NCBI RefSeq assembly: GCF_002252625.1
Contig: NZ_NQKW01000017.1
Location: forward strand, 1-64,000
From: Synechococcus sp. 1G10
GTDB lineage: Bacteria > Cyanobacteriota > Cyanobacteriia > PCC-6307 > Cyanobiaceae
Direction of reading: 5' to 3'
Length of the DNA: 64,000 nt
The stretch's first letter is position 1. Each line of letters starts with the position of its first letter. Below, piece after piece: positions 17,629-26,626 of the stretch. Below the pieces are notes generated by a model that saw nothing but the letters and a program-made list of their open reading frames with translations, was not told the origin of the DNA and ran no database searches. Position numbers and translations under genes: made by a program.

Positions 17629-18654
17629 ATGGGCATCCGCCAGGGATCCTGCACCCAGGCAGGCATCAGCCGAGGTTTCGTCGAAGCCGTCGGCAACACC
17701 CCCCTGATTCGCCTGGGCCTGCTCAGCGACCTCACCGGCTGCGAGATCCTCGGCAAGGCGGAGTTCATGAACCCGGGCGGCTCCGTCAAAGACCGCGCGG
17801 CCCTCGGCATCCTGCTGGAAGCCGAGGAGTCCGGAGTTCTGCAACCGGGCGGCACCGTGGTGGAGGGCACGGCCGGCAACACCGGCATCGGCCTCACTCA
17901 CCTCTGCAATGCCCGCGGTTACCGCAGCCTGATCGTCATCCCTGACACCCAGTCGGCGGAGAAGATCGGTCTGCTGCGCAGCCTCGGTGCGGAGGTGCGC
18001 ACGGTGCCGGCGGTGCCTTACCGCGATCCCAACAACTATGTGAAGCTCTCGGGCCGCATCGCCGCGGAAACGCCTGGGGCCATCTGGGCCAATCAGTTCG
18101 ACAACCTGGCCAACCGCCGCGCCCACTACGCCAGCACCGGCCCGGAGATCTGGGAGCAGACCGGCGGCCGCATCGACGCCTGGGTGTCAGCCACCGGCAC
18201 CGGCGGCACCTACGCCGGCGTGGCCCTGTTCCTCAAGGAGCGCTCCGAGCGGGTGCGCTGTGTGCTGGCCGATCCCCATGGCAGCGCCCTCCATTCCTGG
18301 GCCACCGGCTCGGGGCTGCAGGCCGAGGGCAGCTCGATCACCGAGGGCATCGGCAACAGCCGCGTCACCGCCAACCTCGAGGGTGCCCCGATCGACGATG
18401 CGGTGCGCATTGACGACCAGAGCGCCCTCGACACCATTTATCAGTTGCTCTGGCGCGAAGGCCTGTTCATGGGTGGCTCAGTGGGCATCAATGTGGCGGC
18501 GGCGGTGGAAACGGCCCGCCGGCTCGGGCCCGGCCACACGATCGTCACCGTGCTCTGCGACAGCGGCGACCGCTACCGCTCCCGGCTTTACGACGCCGAC
18601 TGGCTCGCCTCCCGCGGACTGAGCCAGCCCCGCCGCCAGCGGGTTCCGGCCTGA
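17629..18654 (+). CDS. cysK: Cysteine synthase A family (O-acetylserine sulfhydrylase)
   Basis: This 341-residue PLP enzyme has the lysine site in NPGGSVKDRAALGIL, the substrate loop EGTAGNTGIGLTHLCNARGY and the phosphate-binding glycine loop SATGTGGTYAGVA. It makes cysteine from O-acetylserine and sulfide. The open frame extends to 17509, but the first 40 codons are the antisense of the egtB start. ATG 17629 gives the conserved beginning GISRGFVEAVGNTPLIRL. Its stop overlaps the start of the kinase-like gene (TGATG). Placement back to back with egtB suggests it may feed the thiol to ergothioneine synthesis. Whether it is CysK or CysM type I cannot settle. Confidence 0.92.
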   Translation: MGIRQGSCTQAGISRGFVEAVGNTPLIRLGLLSDLTGCEILGKAEFMNPGGSVKDRAALGILLEAEESGVLQPGGTVVEGTAGNTGIGLTHLCNARGYRSLIVIPDTQSAEKIGLLRSLGAEVRTVPAVPYRDPNNYVKLSGRIAAETPGAIWANQFDNLANRRAHYASTGPEIWEQTGGRIDAWVSATGTGGTYAGVALFLKERSERVRCVLADPHGSALHSWATGSGLQAEGSSITEGIGNSRVTANLEGAPIDDAVRIDDQSALDTIYQLLWREGLFMGGSVGINVAAAVETARRLGPGHTIVTVLCDSGDRYRSRLYDADWLASRGLSQPRRQRVPA

Positions 18655-20696
18655 TGGATGCCGCTCCCGCCGCCGGGCCAGGTCTGCTGATCGCGGACCG
18701 CTACCGCCTGGAGGCGGAGCTCAGCCGCAGTCCCCAGGGGGTGCTCTGGCGCGCCAGCGATCAGCTGGCCGGCGGGGCGCTGATGGCCTTGCGCCGCCTC
18801 GGCCCCGACCAGGACCAGCCGCACTGGCGCCAGCTCTGGAGTCGCCTGCAGGGGGTGCTCCATCCCCAGATTCCCCGCATCGGTGAGGCCATCTCCCGGG
18901 GGGAGGAGCTCTGGTTGGTGCGCGAGTGGCAGGGGGGACCCACCTACAGGGAGCTGCTGGCGGCGCGGCGCGAGCGGCAACTGGTCTTTGGTGCGGGGGA
19001 GGTGCTGCTGCTGGTGCGGCAGCTGCTGCCCGTCCTGGCGGCCCTCCATGGCCAGGACCTGGTGCATGGCGATCTCAGCCCGGCCAATCTGCTGCGCCGC
19101 GACCGCGACGGCCTGCCGGTGCTGCTCGATTTCGGCCTTGTCTGCGACGGGTCGACCGAGGCTCCCGCCAGCGGGGCGACGCCCGGATACGCGCCGGCGG
19201 AGCTGGGGCGGGGCGAGCCCGTGCAGCCCTGGATGGATCTTCACGCCCTGGGTGTGGTGGCGCTGGTGCTGCTCACCGGGGAGGAGCCGGCGTCCCTGCT
19301 CGATCCCACCACCCTCGCCTGGAGATGGCCGTCCTCCGACCAGCTCGATCCGGCCCTGAGGGGGCAGCTGGAGCGTTTGCTGAGCCCCGATCCCGATCAG
19401 CGCTTCGCCACGGCGTCCCAGGCACTGGAGGCCTTTCAGCAGCTGCCGATGCCCGAGAGCCTCGGCCCCGTGGCCCGCGCTGACCGCACCGTCGTGCTGG
19501 TGCCTCCCTCCGTACCGTCAGTGGAGGCGGCCGAGCCGCCGGCCCCGGCACCGCTGGCAGCCCCGCTGGCGGCTCAGCCAGCCAGCGCCCCGCCGCCTGC
19601 CGCTGTGCTGCGCAGCCGCCAGCAGGTCAAGGACGAGGCCGTGGAAGGCCGGCTCTGGCCGATGGTGATGGCCCTGGTGATCTCAGCGGTGGTGGGCATC
19701 AGCCTCGGCTGGTGGCTGCTCGGCCGCGGCAAGGCCCCCAGCGAAGAGGTCAGGGAAGCCCCCCAGCGCCCCCTCACGGCCAGCCTGCCGCCCGGTGAAG
19801 TCGATCAACGCCAGGAGCTGCTCAATCGTCTGCGGGCCCTGCAGGTCGACCGCGGCTGGTTCCTCAACCTGGTGGACGCCAACCTGATGGCCCAGTTCCC
19901 CGAGCGGGGAGGGCGCCTGCCCAGTGATGCGCTGCAGGATGCCCCCCTGCGCAAGGTCTGGAATGAACTGGCGGAGGAGTGGTTGGCCCGGGTGGAGCAG
20001 TTGCCGATCGCCGTGCGCCGCAAGCTCGGCAGCTTCAGCGCCTCCGACTGGGAGGGTCAGCAGCGGCGGCTCGCCGCCCAGGGCCTCAGCGCCCCGGTAC
20101 TGCGGCAGTTGGTCTCCGGCAATGCCCAGGCCCTGCTGCCAGGCCGCTCCAGCATGGACATTCCCCCTGAGCCCTTCCGCCAGCTCTGGTATGCCTCTGC
20201 CCAGCAGACCCTTGAAACCCTGCGGGTCGAGCCGATCCTTGCCCCTCCTGGTCAGGCCAGGGTGCAGTCGGCGGAACTGGAGGCCAACGGGGCCAGGGTG
20301 TTCCCGATCCGCATCCCCAGGGGCCACCAGCTGGTGCTGGGGGTCAATGGCTCCCCGCTGATGCAGATGAGCGTCTTCGACGCCCAGGGAAATGTGCTCG
20401 AGCCCAAGGGACCGCTCAGGGTGGTGAGCCTGGGGGCGGTGCCCGGCGATCAGGCCCAGCTGCTGATCAGCAACGAAGGTGTGGCCCCCGCCTACATCAC
20501 CCTGTCGCTGCGGGCCGATCCTCCCCCGCCGGCGCCGAGCCCGCCGGAGCCTGGTGGGCGCCCGGAGCCGGAGAACGAGGAGGGGGGACCCGCGCGCCTT
20601 GCGCCGTCAGATCCAGCCACGCCGGAATCAGAACAGCGCCCTGCCCAGCCCGAGGTGCCGTCGCCGCCGGAGAGCGCCTCGCCCCAGCCCCGCTGA
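18654..20696 (+). CDS. Ser/Thr protein kinase-like membrane protein, probably catalytically impaired
   Basis: This 680-residue protein has an N-terminal kinase fold (about residues 15-265): catalytic loop LVHGDLSPANLLRR, DFGLV metal loop, GATPGYAPAEL activation/P+1 segment and DLHALGVVALVLLTG. The beta-3 strand reads LMALRRL, so the ATP-anchoring lysine is replaced by arginine, and the glycine loop (LSRSPQGVLWRAS) is poor. One membrane helix (near residues 336-356, VMALVISAVVGISLGWWLLG) separates it from an outer part. That part ends in a jelly-roll-like segment (about 540-620, resembling pre-peptidase C-terminal domains) and a long Pro/Glu tail. It is translationally coupled to cysK. Likely a pseudokinase sensor; the ligand is unknown. 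Confidence 0.85.
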   Translation: MDAAPAAGPGLLIADRYRLEAELSRSPQGVLWRASDQLAGGALMALRRLGPDQDQPHWRQLWSRLQGVLHPQIPRIGEAISRGEELWLVREWQGGPTYRELLAARRERQLVFGAGEVLLLVRQLLPVLAALHGQDLVHGDLSPANLLRRDRDGLPVLLDFGLVCDGSTEAPASGATPGYAPAELGRGEPVQPWMDLHALGVVALVLLTGEEPASLLDPTTLAWRWPSSDQLDPALRGQLERLLSPDPDQRFATASQALEAFQQLPMPESLGPVARADRTVVLVPPSVPSVEAAEPPAPAPLAAPLAAQPASAPPPAAVLRSRQQVKDEAVEGRLWPMVMALVISAVVGISLGWWLLGRGKAPSEEVREAPQRPLTASLPPGEVDQRQELLNRLRALQVDRGWFLNLVDANLMAQFPERGGRLPSDALQDAPLRKVWNELAEEWLARVEQLPIAVRRKLGSFSASDWEGQQRRLAAQGLSAPVLRQLVSGNAQALLPGRSSMDIPPEPFRQLWYASAQQTLETLRVEPILAPPGQARVQSAELEANGARVFPIRIPRGHQLVLGVNGSPLMQMSVFDAQGNVLEPKGPLRVVSLGAVPGDQAQLLISNEGVAPAYITLSLRADPPPPAPSPPEPGGRPEPENEEGGPARLAPSDPATPESEQRPAQPEVPSPPESASPQPR

Positions 20697-20735
20697 GCGG
20701 AGCTTCACAATGGACATTCCAGTTTCCGCGCAGCG

Positions 20736-21443
20736 TTGATCGGCGCCACCCACCGGCCATCCGCCCCGGCACCACTGGCTGTCGCCCTCCTCTCTGGCGG
20801 CCTTGATTCAGCCACGGCCGCCGCTCTGGCGATCGAGGCGGGCTATCGGCTGATCGGCCTCTCCTTCGATTACGGACAGCGCCATCGTCAGGAACTGGAG
20901 GCTGCCGCCTTCCTCGCGGCGGAACTCGGCTTGATCGAGCACCACACCATCGCCGTGAACCTGGCCGCCTGGGGCGGCTCGGCCCTCACCGACCCCGGCA
21001 TCGCCCTGCCCGACTCAGGGGTGGTCGACGGAGTGATTCCCCCCACCTACGTGCCGGGCCGGAACACCGTCTTCATCGCCCTCGGGCTGAGTCTGACCGA
21101 GGCCCGGGGGGCCTCCCGGCTGGTGCTGGGGGTGAATGCAGTGGATTATTCCGGCTATCCCGATTGCCGTCCCGACTACCTCGCCGCGTTTCAGACCTTG
21201 GCTGACCTGGCCAGCAAGGCGGGCCGGGAGGGTCAGGGAGCCCAGCTCTGGGCTCCGCTGGTGAGCTGGAGCAAGACCCGGATCGTTGAGGAGGCCCTGA
21301 GGTTGCAGCTGCCGATCGAGCGAACCTGGAGCTGTTACGCGGGCGGTGCCGCCCCCTGCGGCCGCTGTGACAGCTGCCGCATCCGCGATGCCGCCCTGAG
21401 GGAAGCCGGGCATCCCGAGCTGGCCAGCCGCGGACCTGGATGA
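20736..21443 (+). CDS. queC: QueC, 7-cyano-7-deazaguanine (preQ0) synthase
   Basis: This 235-residue enzyme converts carboxy-deazaguanine to preQ0 on the queuosine route. It shows the ATP-pyrophosphatase loop [26 protein letters not shown], the [13 protein letters not shown] strand and a C-terminal zinc site with four cysteines ([19 protein letters not shown]). The predicted start is TTG at 20736; no ATG or GTG exists in frame upstream within the gap. Its stop overlaps the pabB start (ATGA), forming a queC-pabB-pabC unit. Confidence 0.95.
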   Translation: MIGATHRPSAPAPLAVALLSGGLDSATAAALAIEAGYRLIGLSFDYGQRHRQELEAAAFLAAELGLIEHHTIAVNLAAWGGSALTDPGIALPDSGVVDGVIPPTYVPGRNTVFIALGLSLTEARGASRLVLGVNAVDYSGYPDCRPDYLAAFQTLADLASKAGREGQGAQLWAPLVSWSKTRIVEEALRLQLPIERTWSCYAGGAAPCGRCDSCRIRDAALREAGHPELASRGPG

Positions 21444-22774
21444 GCCCGGAGCGTCTGATCCGCCCGTTGCCCTGGCGGGAACCCTGGCCCCTGGTGAACC
21501 GGCTGGCACAGAAGTTGGGCCTCGAGGGGCTGGTCTGGCTGGACGGGGATGGCACGGCACTGGGACGCACCTCGACCCTGGCCCTGGCGCCCCTGGAGCA
21601 GGTGGAATGCCGGGGCCTGCCGGCTGAGGCCGGTGCTGCTGATCCCTTCGCCGGGCTGCGCCGCGTGCTGGGGGCGGGCGGGGCCTGGCTGGGCTGGCTC
21701 GGTTATGAGGCGGGAGCCTGGGTGGAGCCTGATGCCCACTGGCGTTCTCCGGACACGGCCAACCTCTGGGCCGCCCGCTACGACCCGCTGCTGCGCTTCG
21801 ATCTTCATGAGCGGCGTCTCTGGCTGGAGGGAGACGACCGGGGGCGGCTGGGGGCGATGCAGGCCTTGATCGAGTCGTGCCCCGAGGGACTGGAGTCAGA
21901 AGAGGCCGGAGCGCTGTCTTCCCCGGCTCTGCCGCCCGGACACTGGCGTTGGCACACCACCCCGGAGGCCTTCGCACGCCAGGTGAGGGCCCTGCAGGAG
22001 TTGATCGCCGCGGGGGATCTGTTCCAGGCCAATCTCACCGCCTGCCGCGAACTGCTGCTGCCGCAACTGGTTTCACCCCTGGAGCTCTACGGCCGGCTGA
22101 GGCGCCACTGCCCGGCACCCTTCGGGGGGGTGGCGATCGCCTCGCTCGGCGAGGTCGGCGAGGCGGTGCTCTCAGCTTCACCGGAGCGCTTTCTGCGCCT
22201 GCAGGCCGACGGCCGGGTCCAGACCCGCCCGATCAAGGGCACCCGGCCCCGCCACCCCGAAGCCGCCGATGATGCCGCCGCCGCCGCCGACCTGATCACC
22301 AGCGCCAAGGACCGGGCCGAGAACGTGATGATCGTGGATCTGCTGCGCAACGACCTCGGCCGGGTCTGCCGCAGCGGCTCGATCGGGGTGCCGCAGCTGC
22401 TGGGGCTGGAGAGTTACCGGCAGGTGCACCACCTCACCTCCGTGGTGGAGGGATCGCTGCGCTCCGGGACCGATCTGGTGGACCTGCTGCGAGCCTGCTG
22501 GCCGGGCGGGTCGATCACCGGGGCCCCGAAGGTGCGCGCCTGCCAGCGCCTGGGCGCCCTGGAGCCCGTGGCCCGGGGCCCTTACTGCGGTTCCCTGTTC
22601 ATGCTCGACGCCGATGGCCGCTTCGACAGCAACATCCTGATCCGCAGCCTGATGCTCAGAGGCCGGCGCCTGCGCGCCCATGCCGGCTGCGGCATCGTGG
22701 CCGACTCCAGCCCTGCCGCCGAGGCCGAGGAACTGGCCTGGAAACTGGATCCCCTGCTGGAGGCCCTGGCCTGA
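21440..22774 (+). CDS. pabB: Aminodeoxychorismate synthase component I (PabB)
   Basis: This 444-residue chorismate-binding enzyme aminates chorismate for folate synthesis. The motif RPIKGTRPR contains the lysine that marks PabB and sets it apart from anthranilate synthase (PIAGT). Also present are [44 protein letters not shown] and [13 protein letters not shown]. The C-terminus [19 protein letters not shown] is standard. The glutamine amidotransferase partner (PabA/TrpG) is not in the window. Followed immediately by pabC, whose product completes p-aminobenzoate. Confidence 0.94.
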   Translation: MSPERLIRPLPWREPWPLVNRLAQKLGLEGLVWLDGDGTALGRTSTLALAPLEQVECRGLPAEAGAADPFAGLRRVLGAGGAWLGWLGYEAGAWVEPDAHWRSPDTANLWAARYDPLLRFDLHERRLWLEGDDRGRLGAMQALIESCPEGLESEEAGALSSPALPPGHWRWHTTPEAFARQVRALQELIAAGDLFQANLTACRELLLPQLVSPLELYGRLRRHCPAPFGGVAIASLGEVGEAVLSASPERFLRLQADGRVQTRPIKGTRPRHPEAADDAAAAADLITSAKDRAENVMIVDLLRNDLGRVCRSGSIGVPQLLGLESYRQVHHLTSVVEGSLRSGTDLVDLLRACWPGGSITGAPKVRACQRLGALEPVARGPYCGSLFMLDADGRFDSNILIRSLMLRGRRLRAHAGCGIVADSSPAAEAEELAWKLDPLLEALA

Positions 22775-23589
22775 ACGCGATCGCTTGGATCGATGGACCC
22801 GAGGGGGGGCGCTGGGGGACTCCCGGCAGCCTGGCTGTGCCGCTCTCGGATCGGGGCCTGAGCCTGGCCGATGGGCTGTTCGAAACGGTTCTGGTGGAGG
22901 AGGGCCGCCCCTGGTTGCTGGCGCAGCACCTCCAGCGCTGGCAGCGGGGGGCGGCCATGCTGGGGCTTGAGCCCCCACCGCAGCAGGAGCGGGTGGCGGT
23001 GCTGGCCCGCGAGGCGATCGAGCGCAGCGGGATCGGCAGCGGGGCTCTGAGGCTCAACTGGAGCCGGGGCGATGGGGGCCGCGGCCTCGAACCCTCGAGC
23101 GGACCAGGACGCTTCTGGCTGCAGCTCAGCGCCGCCCGGCCTGACTTCAGCTCGGTTTCCGCTGTGATCAGCCGTCTCGAGCGGCGCAATGCCGGCAGCC
23201 AGCTCAGTTCCTGCAAGACCTTCGCCTATGGCGCTTCCGTGCTGGCCAGGCTGGAGGCCCAGCGGGCTGGGCAGGAGGAGGCGCTGCTGGAGAGCACGGC
23301 CGGCGGGCTTTGCTGCGGTACCAGCGCCAACCTGCTGGTGCGCCAACCCCGGGGCTGGTGGACTCCGCCGCTGACCAGTGGCTGCCTGCCAGGGGTGATG
23401 CGCGCCAGGGCCCTGGCCCTGGGTCTGGTCTGGGAGGCTCCGGCGCCGATCGAGGCCTCTCAGTTGCGTCATGGTGCTCTGCTGATCAACAGCCTCGGCT
23501 GCCGACCGATCCGGTCCCTGGAGGGGGAAGTGCTGCCCACCTGGCCCGAGCCGGAGCACTTCTGGCGTGGCTTGCTCGTTGACGACTGA
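22771..23589 (+). CDS. pabC: Aminotransferase class IV, probable 4-amino-4-deoxychorismate lyase (PabC), likely CTG start
   Basis: The frame reads [20 protein letters not shown] then AVPLSDRGLSLADGLFETV, the typical N-terminus of fold-type IV PLP enzymes. The PLP lysine is in LSSCKTFAYGASVLAR and a C-terminal phosphate-binding part follows. The annotatable ATG/GTG start (GTG 22837) would remove the first beta strands. The only near-start codon that keeps them is CTG 22771-22773, which overlaps the pabB stop as CTGA, mirroring the ATGA junction of queC/pabB. I therefore place the start there by inference. The reaction (releasing pyruvate to give p-aminobenzoate) is inferred from the family and the pabB neighbour; branched-chain aminotransferase activity is the main alternative. 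Confidence 0.85.
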   Translation: MNAIAWIDGPEGGRWGTPGSLAVPLSDRGLSLADGLFETVLVEEGRPWLLAQHLQRWQRGAAMLGLEPPPQQERVAVLAREAIERSGIGSGALRLNWSRGDGGRGLEPSSGPGRFWLQLSAARPDFSSVSAVISRLERRNAGSQLSSCKTFAYGASVLARLEAQRAGQEEALLESTAGGLCCGTSANLLVRQPRGWWTPPLTSGCLPGVMRARALALGLVWEAPAPIEASQLRHGALLINSLGCRPIRSLEGEVLPTWPEPEHFWRGLLVDD

Positions 23590-23639
23590 TCCAGGGGCCA
23601 TGGCCAGAGGCAGTTGTCATAGCGTCTGGTCATCAGCGG

Positions 23640-24137
23640 ATGAACAGCGTGAGGGTCGAGGCGGCAGCGGTGATCCCCGGTTTGGCAGTGCTGTTGGTGG
23701 GGCTTTCAGCCTGCGGCGGGCCAAAGGAGGTGGCTGTTCAGAACGCCAAGCTGGGGGATGCGCTGGTGGTGGCGGAGGGGACCCGGGTGGAGCTGGCCCA
23801 GACCTTCAAGCCCGGAGTGTCCAACGGCCTTTACAAGGGCGCCGTGCGCCTGCATGGGCCTGGCCAGCCGACGGACGGACGCCTGCATGCCCTCAACGCC
23901 GTCTGCAGCATCAAGGACACGCCCGGCTGGCCCACCTACGACAACCTTTATGGCTATCCCATCACGGATGTCGCCGAGGCCGCGCAGCTGAGCGGCAAGA
24001 GTCGCTGGCAGATTCTTTATCATTTTGATGGACGGATCGAGGCCAGTGGCGACCTCAAACCTCAGGCCTGGACGGCTCGCCTGAAGGACAACCTCTGCCG
24101 CCGCGGTGATTTCGATGACAGCACGGCACGCCAGTGA
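23640..24137 (+). CDS. Predicted lipoprotein of unknown function
   Basis: This 165-residue protein has a hydrophobic signal (AVIPGLAVLLVGLSACGG) with a lipobox ending at Cys, so it should be lipid-anchored and exported. The mature part has two further cysteines far apart (NAVCSIKD and DNLCRRGD), which may pair. I recognise no domain. It sits alone between pabC and the formamidase promoter. Confidence 0.7.
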   Translation: MNSVRVEAAAVIPGLAVLLVGLSACGGPKEVAVQNAKLGDALVVAEGTRVELAQTFKPGVSNGLYKGAVRLHGPGQPTDGRLHALNAVCSIKDTPGWPTYDNLYGYPITDVAEAAQLSGKSRWQILYHFDGRIEASGDLKPQAWTARLKDNLCRRGDFDDSTARQ

Positions 24138-24161
24138 CCGGGGCGTTGAGCGCGAGGTCCT

Positions 24162-24203
24162 GTAACCGCTGATACTGCTTGCCTTGGACTGCTCGCGTTG
24201 GAT
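24162..24203 (+). promoter_or_regulatory. NtcA-type activated promoter of fmdA
   Basis: GTAACCGCTGATAC (24162-24175) is an exact match to the NtcA consensus GTA-N8-TAC. Twenty-two bases later comes TTGGAT (24198-24203) at the -10 position; 22-24 bases is the known spacing of NtcA-activated promoters. Transcription would start near 24210, about 26 bases before the fmdA ATG. Confidence 0.75.
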
Positions 24204-24235
24204 GTAGGTGAAAACCGCACCGAACCCCTCACTCG

Positions 24236-25441
24236 ATGCCGAAAACACTATTCAAGGTCGATCTCACCAAGACGATGGATCAGCAGGAGATGCCGGGCCA
24301 TAACCGCTGGCATCCCGACATCCCGGCAGTGGTTTCAGTCAATCCGGGAGACGTGTTCAGGATCGAATGCAAGGACTGGACCGATGGCCAGATCAAGGAC
24401 AACGATGATCCGCAGGACATCGCAGATGTCAACCTTGAGGTTGTCCATGTCCTGAGTGGGCCGATCTGGGTGAATGGTGCTCAGCCCGGCGACATCCTGG
24501 TGGTCGATATTCTTGATGTCGGCGCCCTGCAGGGAGATGAATGGGGCTTCACCGGCATCTTCGCCAAGGAAAATGGAGGTGGCTTCCTCACGGATCACTA
24601 CCCCAAGGCGGCGAAGGCCATCTGGGATTTCGAAGGAATCTACACCAGCTCCAGGCATATCCCCGGTGTGCGCTTCGCTGGCATCACCCACCCCGGCCTG
24701 ATCGGCTGCGCACCCTCCCATGAGTTGCTGCGGGAGTGGAACCGCCGTGAAACTGAGCTGGTGAACACCGCCCCCGACCGCCGCACCTATGGCGCCGGCC
24801 TCTCGGGCAGTGAGCCGGTGCTGGCGGCCCTGCCCAATCCCAACAGCGCCATCCTCGGAACCCTGGCCAGCTCGGAGTTCGCGCGGGTGGCCAATGAGGC
24901 AGCCCGCACGGTGCCTCCCCGGGAGCATGGCGGCAACTGCGACATCAAGAATCTCACCAAAGGCACGAAGATCTACTTCCCTGTCTATGTGGAAGGGGCC
25001 AAGCTCTCGATGGGAGACATACACTTCTCCCAGGGAGATGGAGAAATCTCCTTCTGCGGCGCCATCGAGATGTCGGGCTACCTCGATCTGCATGTGGAGA
25101 TCATCAAGGGTGGCATGGAGAAGTATGGGATGGTCAACCCGATGTTCAAGACCAGCCCGGTTGAGCCGCACTTCACTGATTACCTTGTCTTCGAAGGCAT
25201 TTCGGTGGATGAATTCGAGGGCAAGCAGTACTACATGGATGTGCATATCGCCTACCGGCGGGCCTGCCTCAATGCAATCGAGTACCTCAAGAAATTCGGT
25301 TACACCGGTGAGCAGGCTTATCTGCTGCTGAGTTGTGCGCCGGTAGAGGGACGAATCAGCGGCATCGTCGACATTCCCAATGCCTGTTGTACCTTGGCTA
25401 TCCCAACCTCGATCTTCGATCAGGATATCCTGCCCTGCTGA
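24236..25441 (+). CDS. fmdA: Formamidase / acetamidase (FmdA family)
   Basis: This 401-residue cytosolic hydrolase of the FmdA/AmdA family turns formamide (or short amides) into ammonium and the acid. Recognised by MPGHNRWHPDIPAVVSVNPG, GPIWVNGAQPGDILVVDILD, RFAGITHPGLIGCAPSHELL, PPREHGGNCDIKNLTKGTKI and SMGDIHFSQGDGEISFCGAI, all near their usual places, with normal length. It has its own NtcA-type promoter and a strong terminator. FmdB follows and the urea transporter lies beyond, so it belongs to an organic-nitrogen scavenging block. Formamide is the most likely substrate, but short aliphatic amides cannot be excluded. Confidence 0.95.
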   Translation: MPKTLFKVDLTKTMDQQEMPGHNRWHPDIPAVVSVNPGDVFRIECKDWTDGQIKDNDDPQDIADVNLEVVHVLSGPIWVNGAQPGDILVVDILDVGALQGDEWGFTGIFAKENGGGFLTDHYPKAAKAIWDFEGIYTSSRHIPGVRFAGITHPGLIGCAPSHELLREWNRRETELVNTAPDRRTYGAGLSGSEPVLAALPNPNSAILGTLASSEFARVANEAARTVPPREHGGNCDIKNLTKGTKIYFPVYVEGAKLSMGDIHFSQGDGEISFCGAIEMSGYLDLHVEIIKGGMEKYGMVNPMFKTSPVEPHFTDYLVFEGISVDEFEGKQYYMDVHIAYRRACLNAIEYLKKFGYTGEQAYLLLSCAPVEGRISGIVDIPNACCTLAIPTSIFDQDILPC

Positions 25442-25459
25442 TCAGCAACGGTGGATCAA

Positions 25460-25490
25460 GGGGGCCTGAGCATCAGGCCCCCTTTCTATT
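25460..25490 (+). terminator. Intrinsic terminator after fmdA
   Basis: GGGGGCCTGA / TCAGGCCCCC, a 10-bp perfect stem with a GCA loop, followed by TTTCTATT. It ends fmdA transcription 19 bases after the stop codon. Confidence 0.9.
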
Positions 25491-25528
25491 GTGCCGATTC
25501 TTTTGCAACACCTCTGCCTCCTTCAACG

Positions 25529-25801
25529 ATGCCTGTCTACGAATACAGCTGTGTCAACGGCTGTGAAAACTATGAAGTCTGGCGCAGCATCGATCAGCGT
25601 CAGAGCGACACGAACTGTCCCGCCTGTGATGCTGAAGGCACCCGCGTGTTCACGCCGGTGATGTCCCTCACCGGCCCCCTGCGGCTCAAGCAGGAACAGT
25701 CGGAACCTCGACTGGTGCGCAAGCAAGGCATCTCTACTGAGGGGAAGCCCCGACTGAAGCAGAGCAGCACCCGTCCCTGGATGCTGAATCGAGGCTGCTG
25801 A
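25529..25801 (+). CDS. fmdB: FmdB-family zinc-ribbon protein
   Basis: This 90-residue protein begins MPVYEYSCVNGCENYEVWRS with a second CPAC pair, giving the CxxxC...CxxC zinc ribbon of the FmdB family (putative regulatory protein next to formamidase). The basic C-terminus (PRLVRKQGISTEGKPRLKQS) could contact nucleic acid. The longer frame from 25451 runs through the fmdA terminator and is rejected; ATG 25529 starts exactly at the conserved motif. The role in formamidase regulation is an old prediction for the family, not shown here. Confidence 0.9.
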   Translation: MPVYEYSCVNGCENYEVWRSIDQRQSDTNCPACDAEGTRVFTPVMSLTGPLRLKQEQSEPRLVRKQGISTEGKPRLKQSSTRPWMLNRGC

Positions 25802-25829
25802 TTCGCACGAAAGTGTTAGCTCAGGTAAT

Positions 25830-25858
25830 GGCGTTGGCTCCTGTCAGGAGCCAACGCC
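25830..25858. terminator. Strong hairpin between convergent fmdB and urtE
   Basis: GGCGTTGGCTC / GAGCCAACGCC extended by CTG/CAG around a central T (25830-25843 pairs with 25845-25858). It is suited to end both convergent transcripts, although neither side has a clear T tract. Confidence 0.75.
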
Positions 25859-25871
25859 CGGTCGCGCCGAT

Positions 25872-26597
25872 TCAGACCGTCAGGAACTCCTTGATCACCT
25901 CGTCAGAGAGTTGATCGGTCTGGCCACTGGCCACAATTCCACCCCGCTGCATGGCGTAATAGAAATCGGACTGGCGCACGAAGTGAAGATGTTGCTCCAC
26001 CAGCAGCACGCTGATGCCGGTCTCCTTCATGATCCGCTGAACGGCGTGCTCGATATCGAGGATGATCGACGGTTGAATCCCTTCGGTAGGTTCATCGAGC
26101 AGCAGCAGCTTTGGCTTGCCCAGCAATGCTCGGGCGATGGCCAGCTGCTGCTGCTGACCGCCACTGAGATCACCACCTTTGCGTTTGAGGAACTTCTCGA
26201 GAATCGGAAACAGATCGAAGATCAGGGGGTCGATGTGGCGGTTCTTTTCGAGCCCTCCTGGTAGGGCCTCCATGCCCAGCAGGAGATTCTCTTTGACTGA
26301 CACCTGGGGAATGATGTCCCTGCCTTGAGAGACATAGCCGATGCCTGCCCTGGCCCTTCTGTAGGGAGGCTGGTTGGAGAGCTGACCGTTGCCATAGTCG
26401 ATTGAGCCGGAACGCTGTTGCAGCAGACCGATGATGGTTTTGAGAAACGTGGTCTTGCCGACGCCGTTGCGGCCGATCAGGCAGACCATTTTCCCCTCCT
26501 GAATGCTCAGGTCTACGCTTCGGAGAATATGGCTTTCTCCGTAATAAACGTTCAGTCCGGTGACCTGGAGCAGGGGTTTTTCGCTGGTGATAGACAT
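25872..26597 (-). CDS. urtE: UrtE, urea ABC transporter ATPase (LivF-like)
   Basis: This 241-residue ABC ATPase shows Walker A CLIGRNGVGKTTFLKTIIG, signature DLSGGQQQQLAIARALL, Walker B LLLDEPTEGIQPSI and switch histidine LLVEQHLHFV. The N-terminal GLNVYYGESHILRSVDLSIQ is typical of UrtE. It is the last gene of urtABCDE and forms a heterodimer with UrtD below the UrtB/UrtC channel. It lies 29 bases behind urtD. Confidence 0.96.
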   Translation of the reverse strand: MSITSEKPLLQVTGLNVYYGESHILRSVDLSIQEGKMVCLIGRNGVGKTTFLKTIIGLLQQRSGSIDYGNGQLSNQPPYRRARAGIGYVSQGRDIIPQVSVKENLLLGMEALPGGLEKNRHIDPLIFDLFPILEKFLKRKGGDLSGGQQQQLAIARALLGKPKLLLLDEPTEGIQPSIILDIEHAVQRIMKETGISVLLVEQHLHFVRQSDFYYAMQRGGIVASGQTDQLSDEVIKEFLTV

Positions 26598-26626
26598 GAG
26601 GGCGGTGGTTAAAGGTCGTAAAGCGT

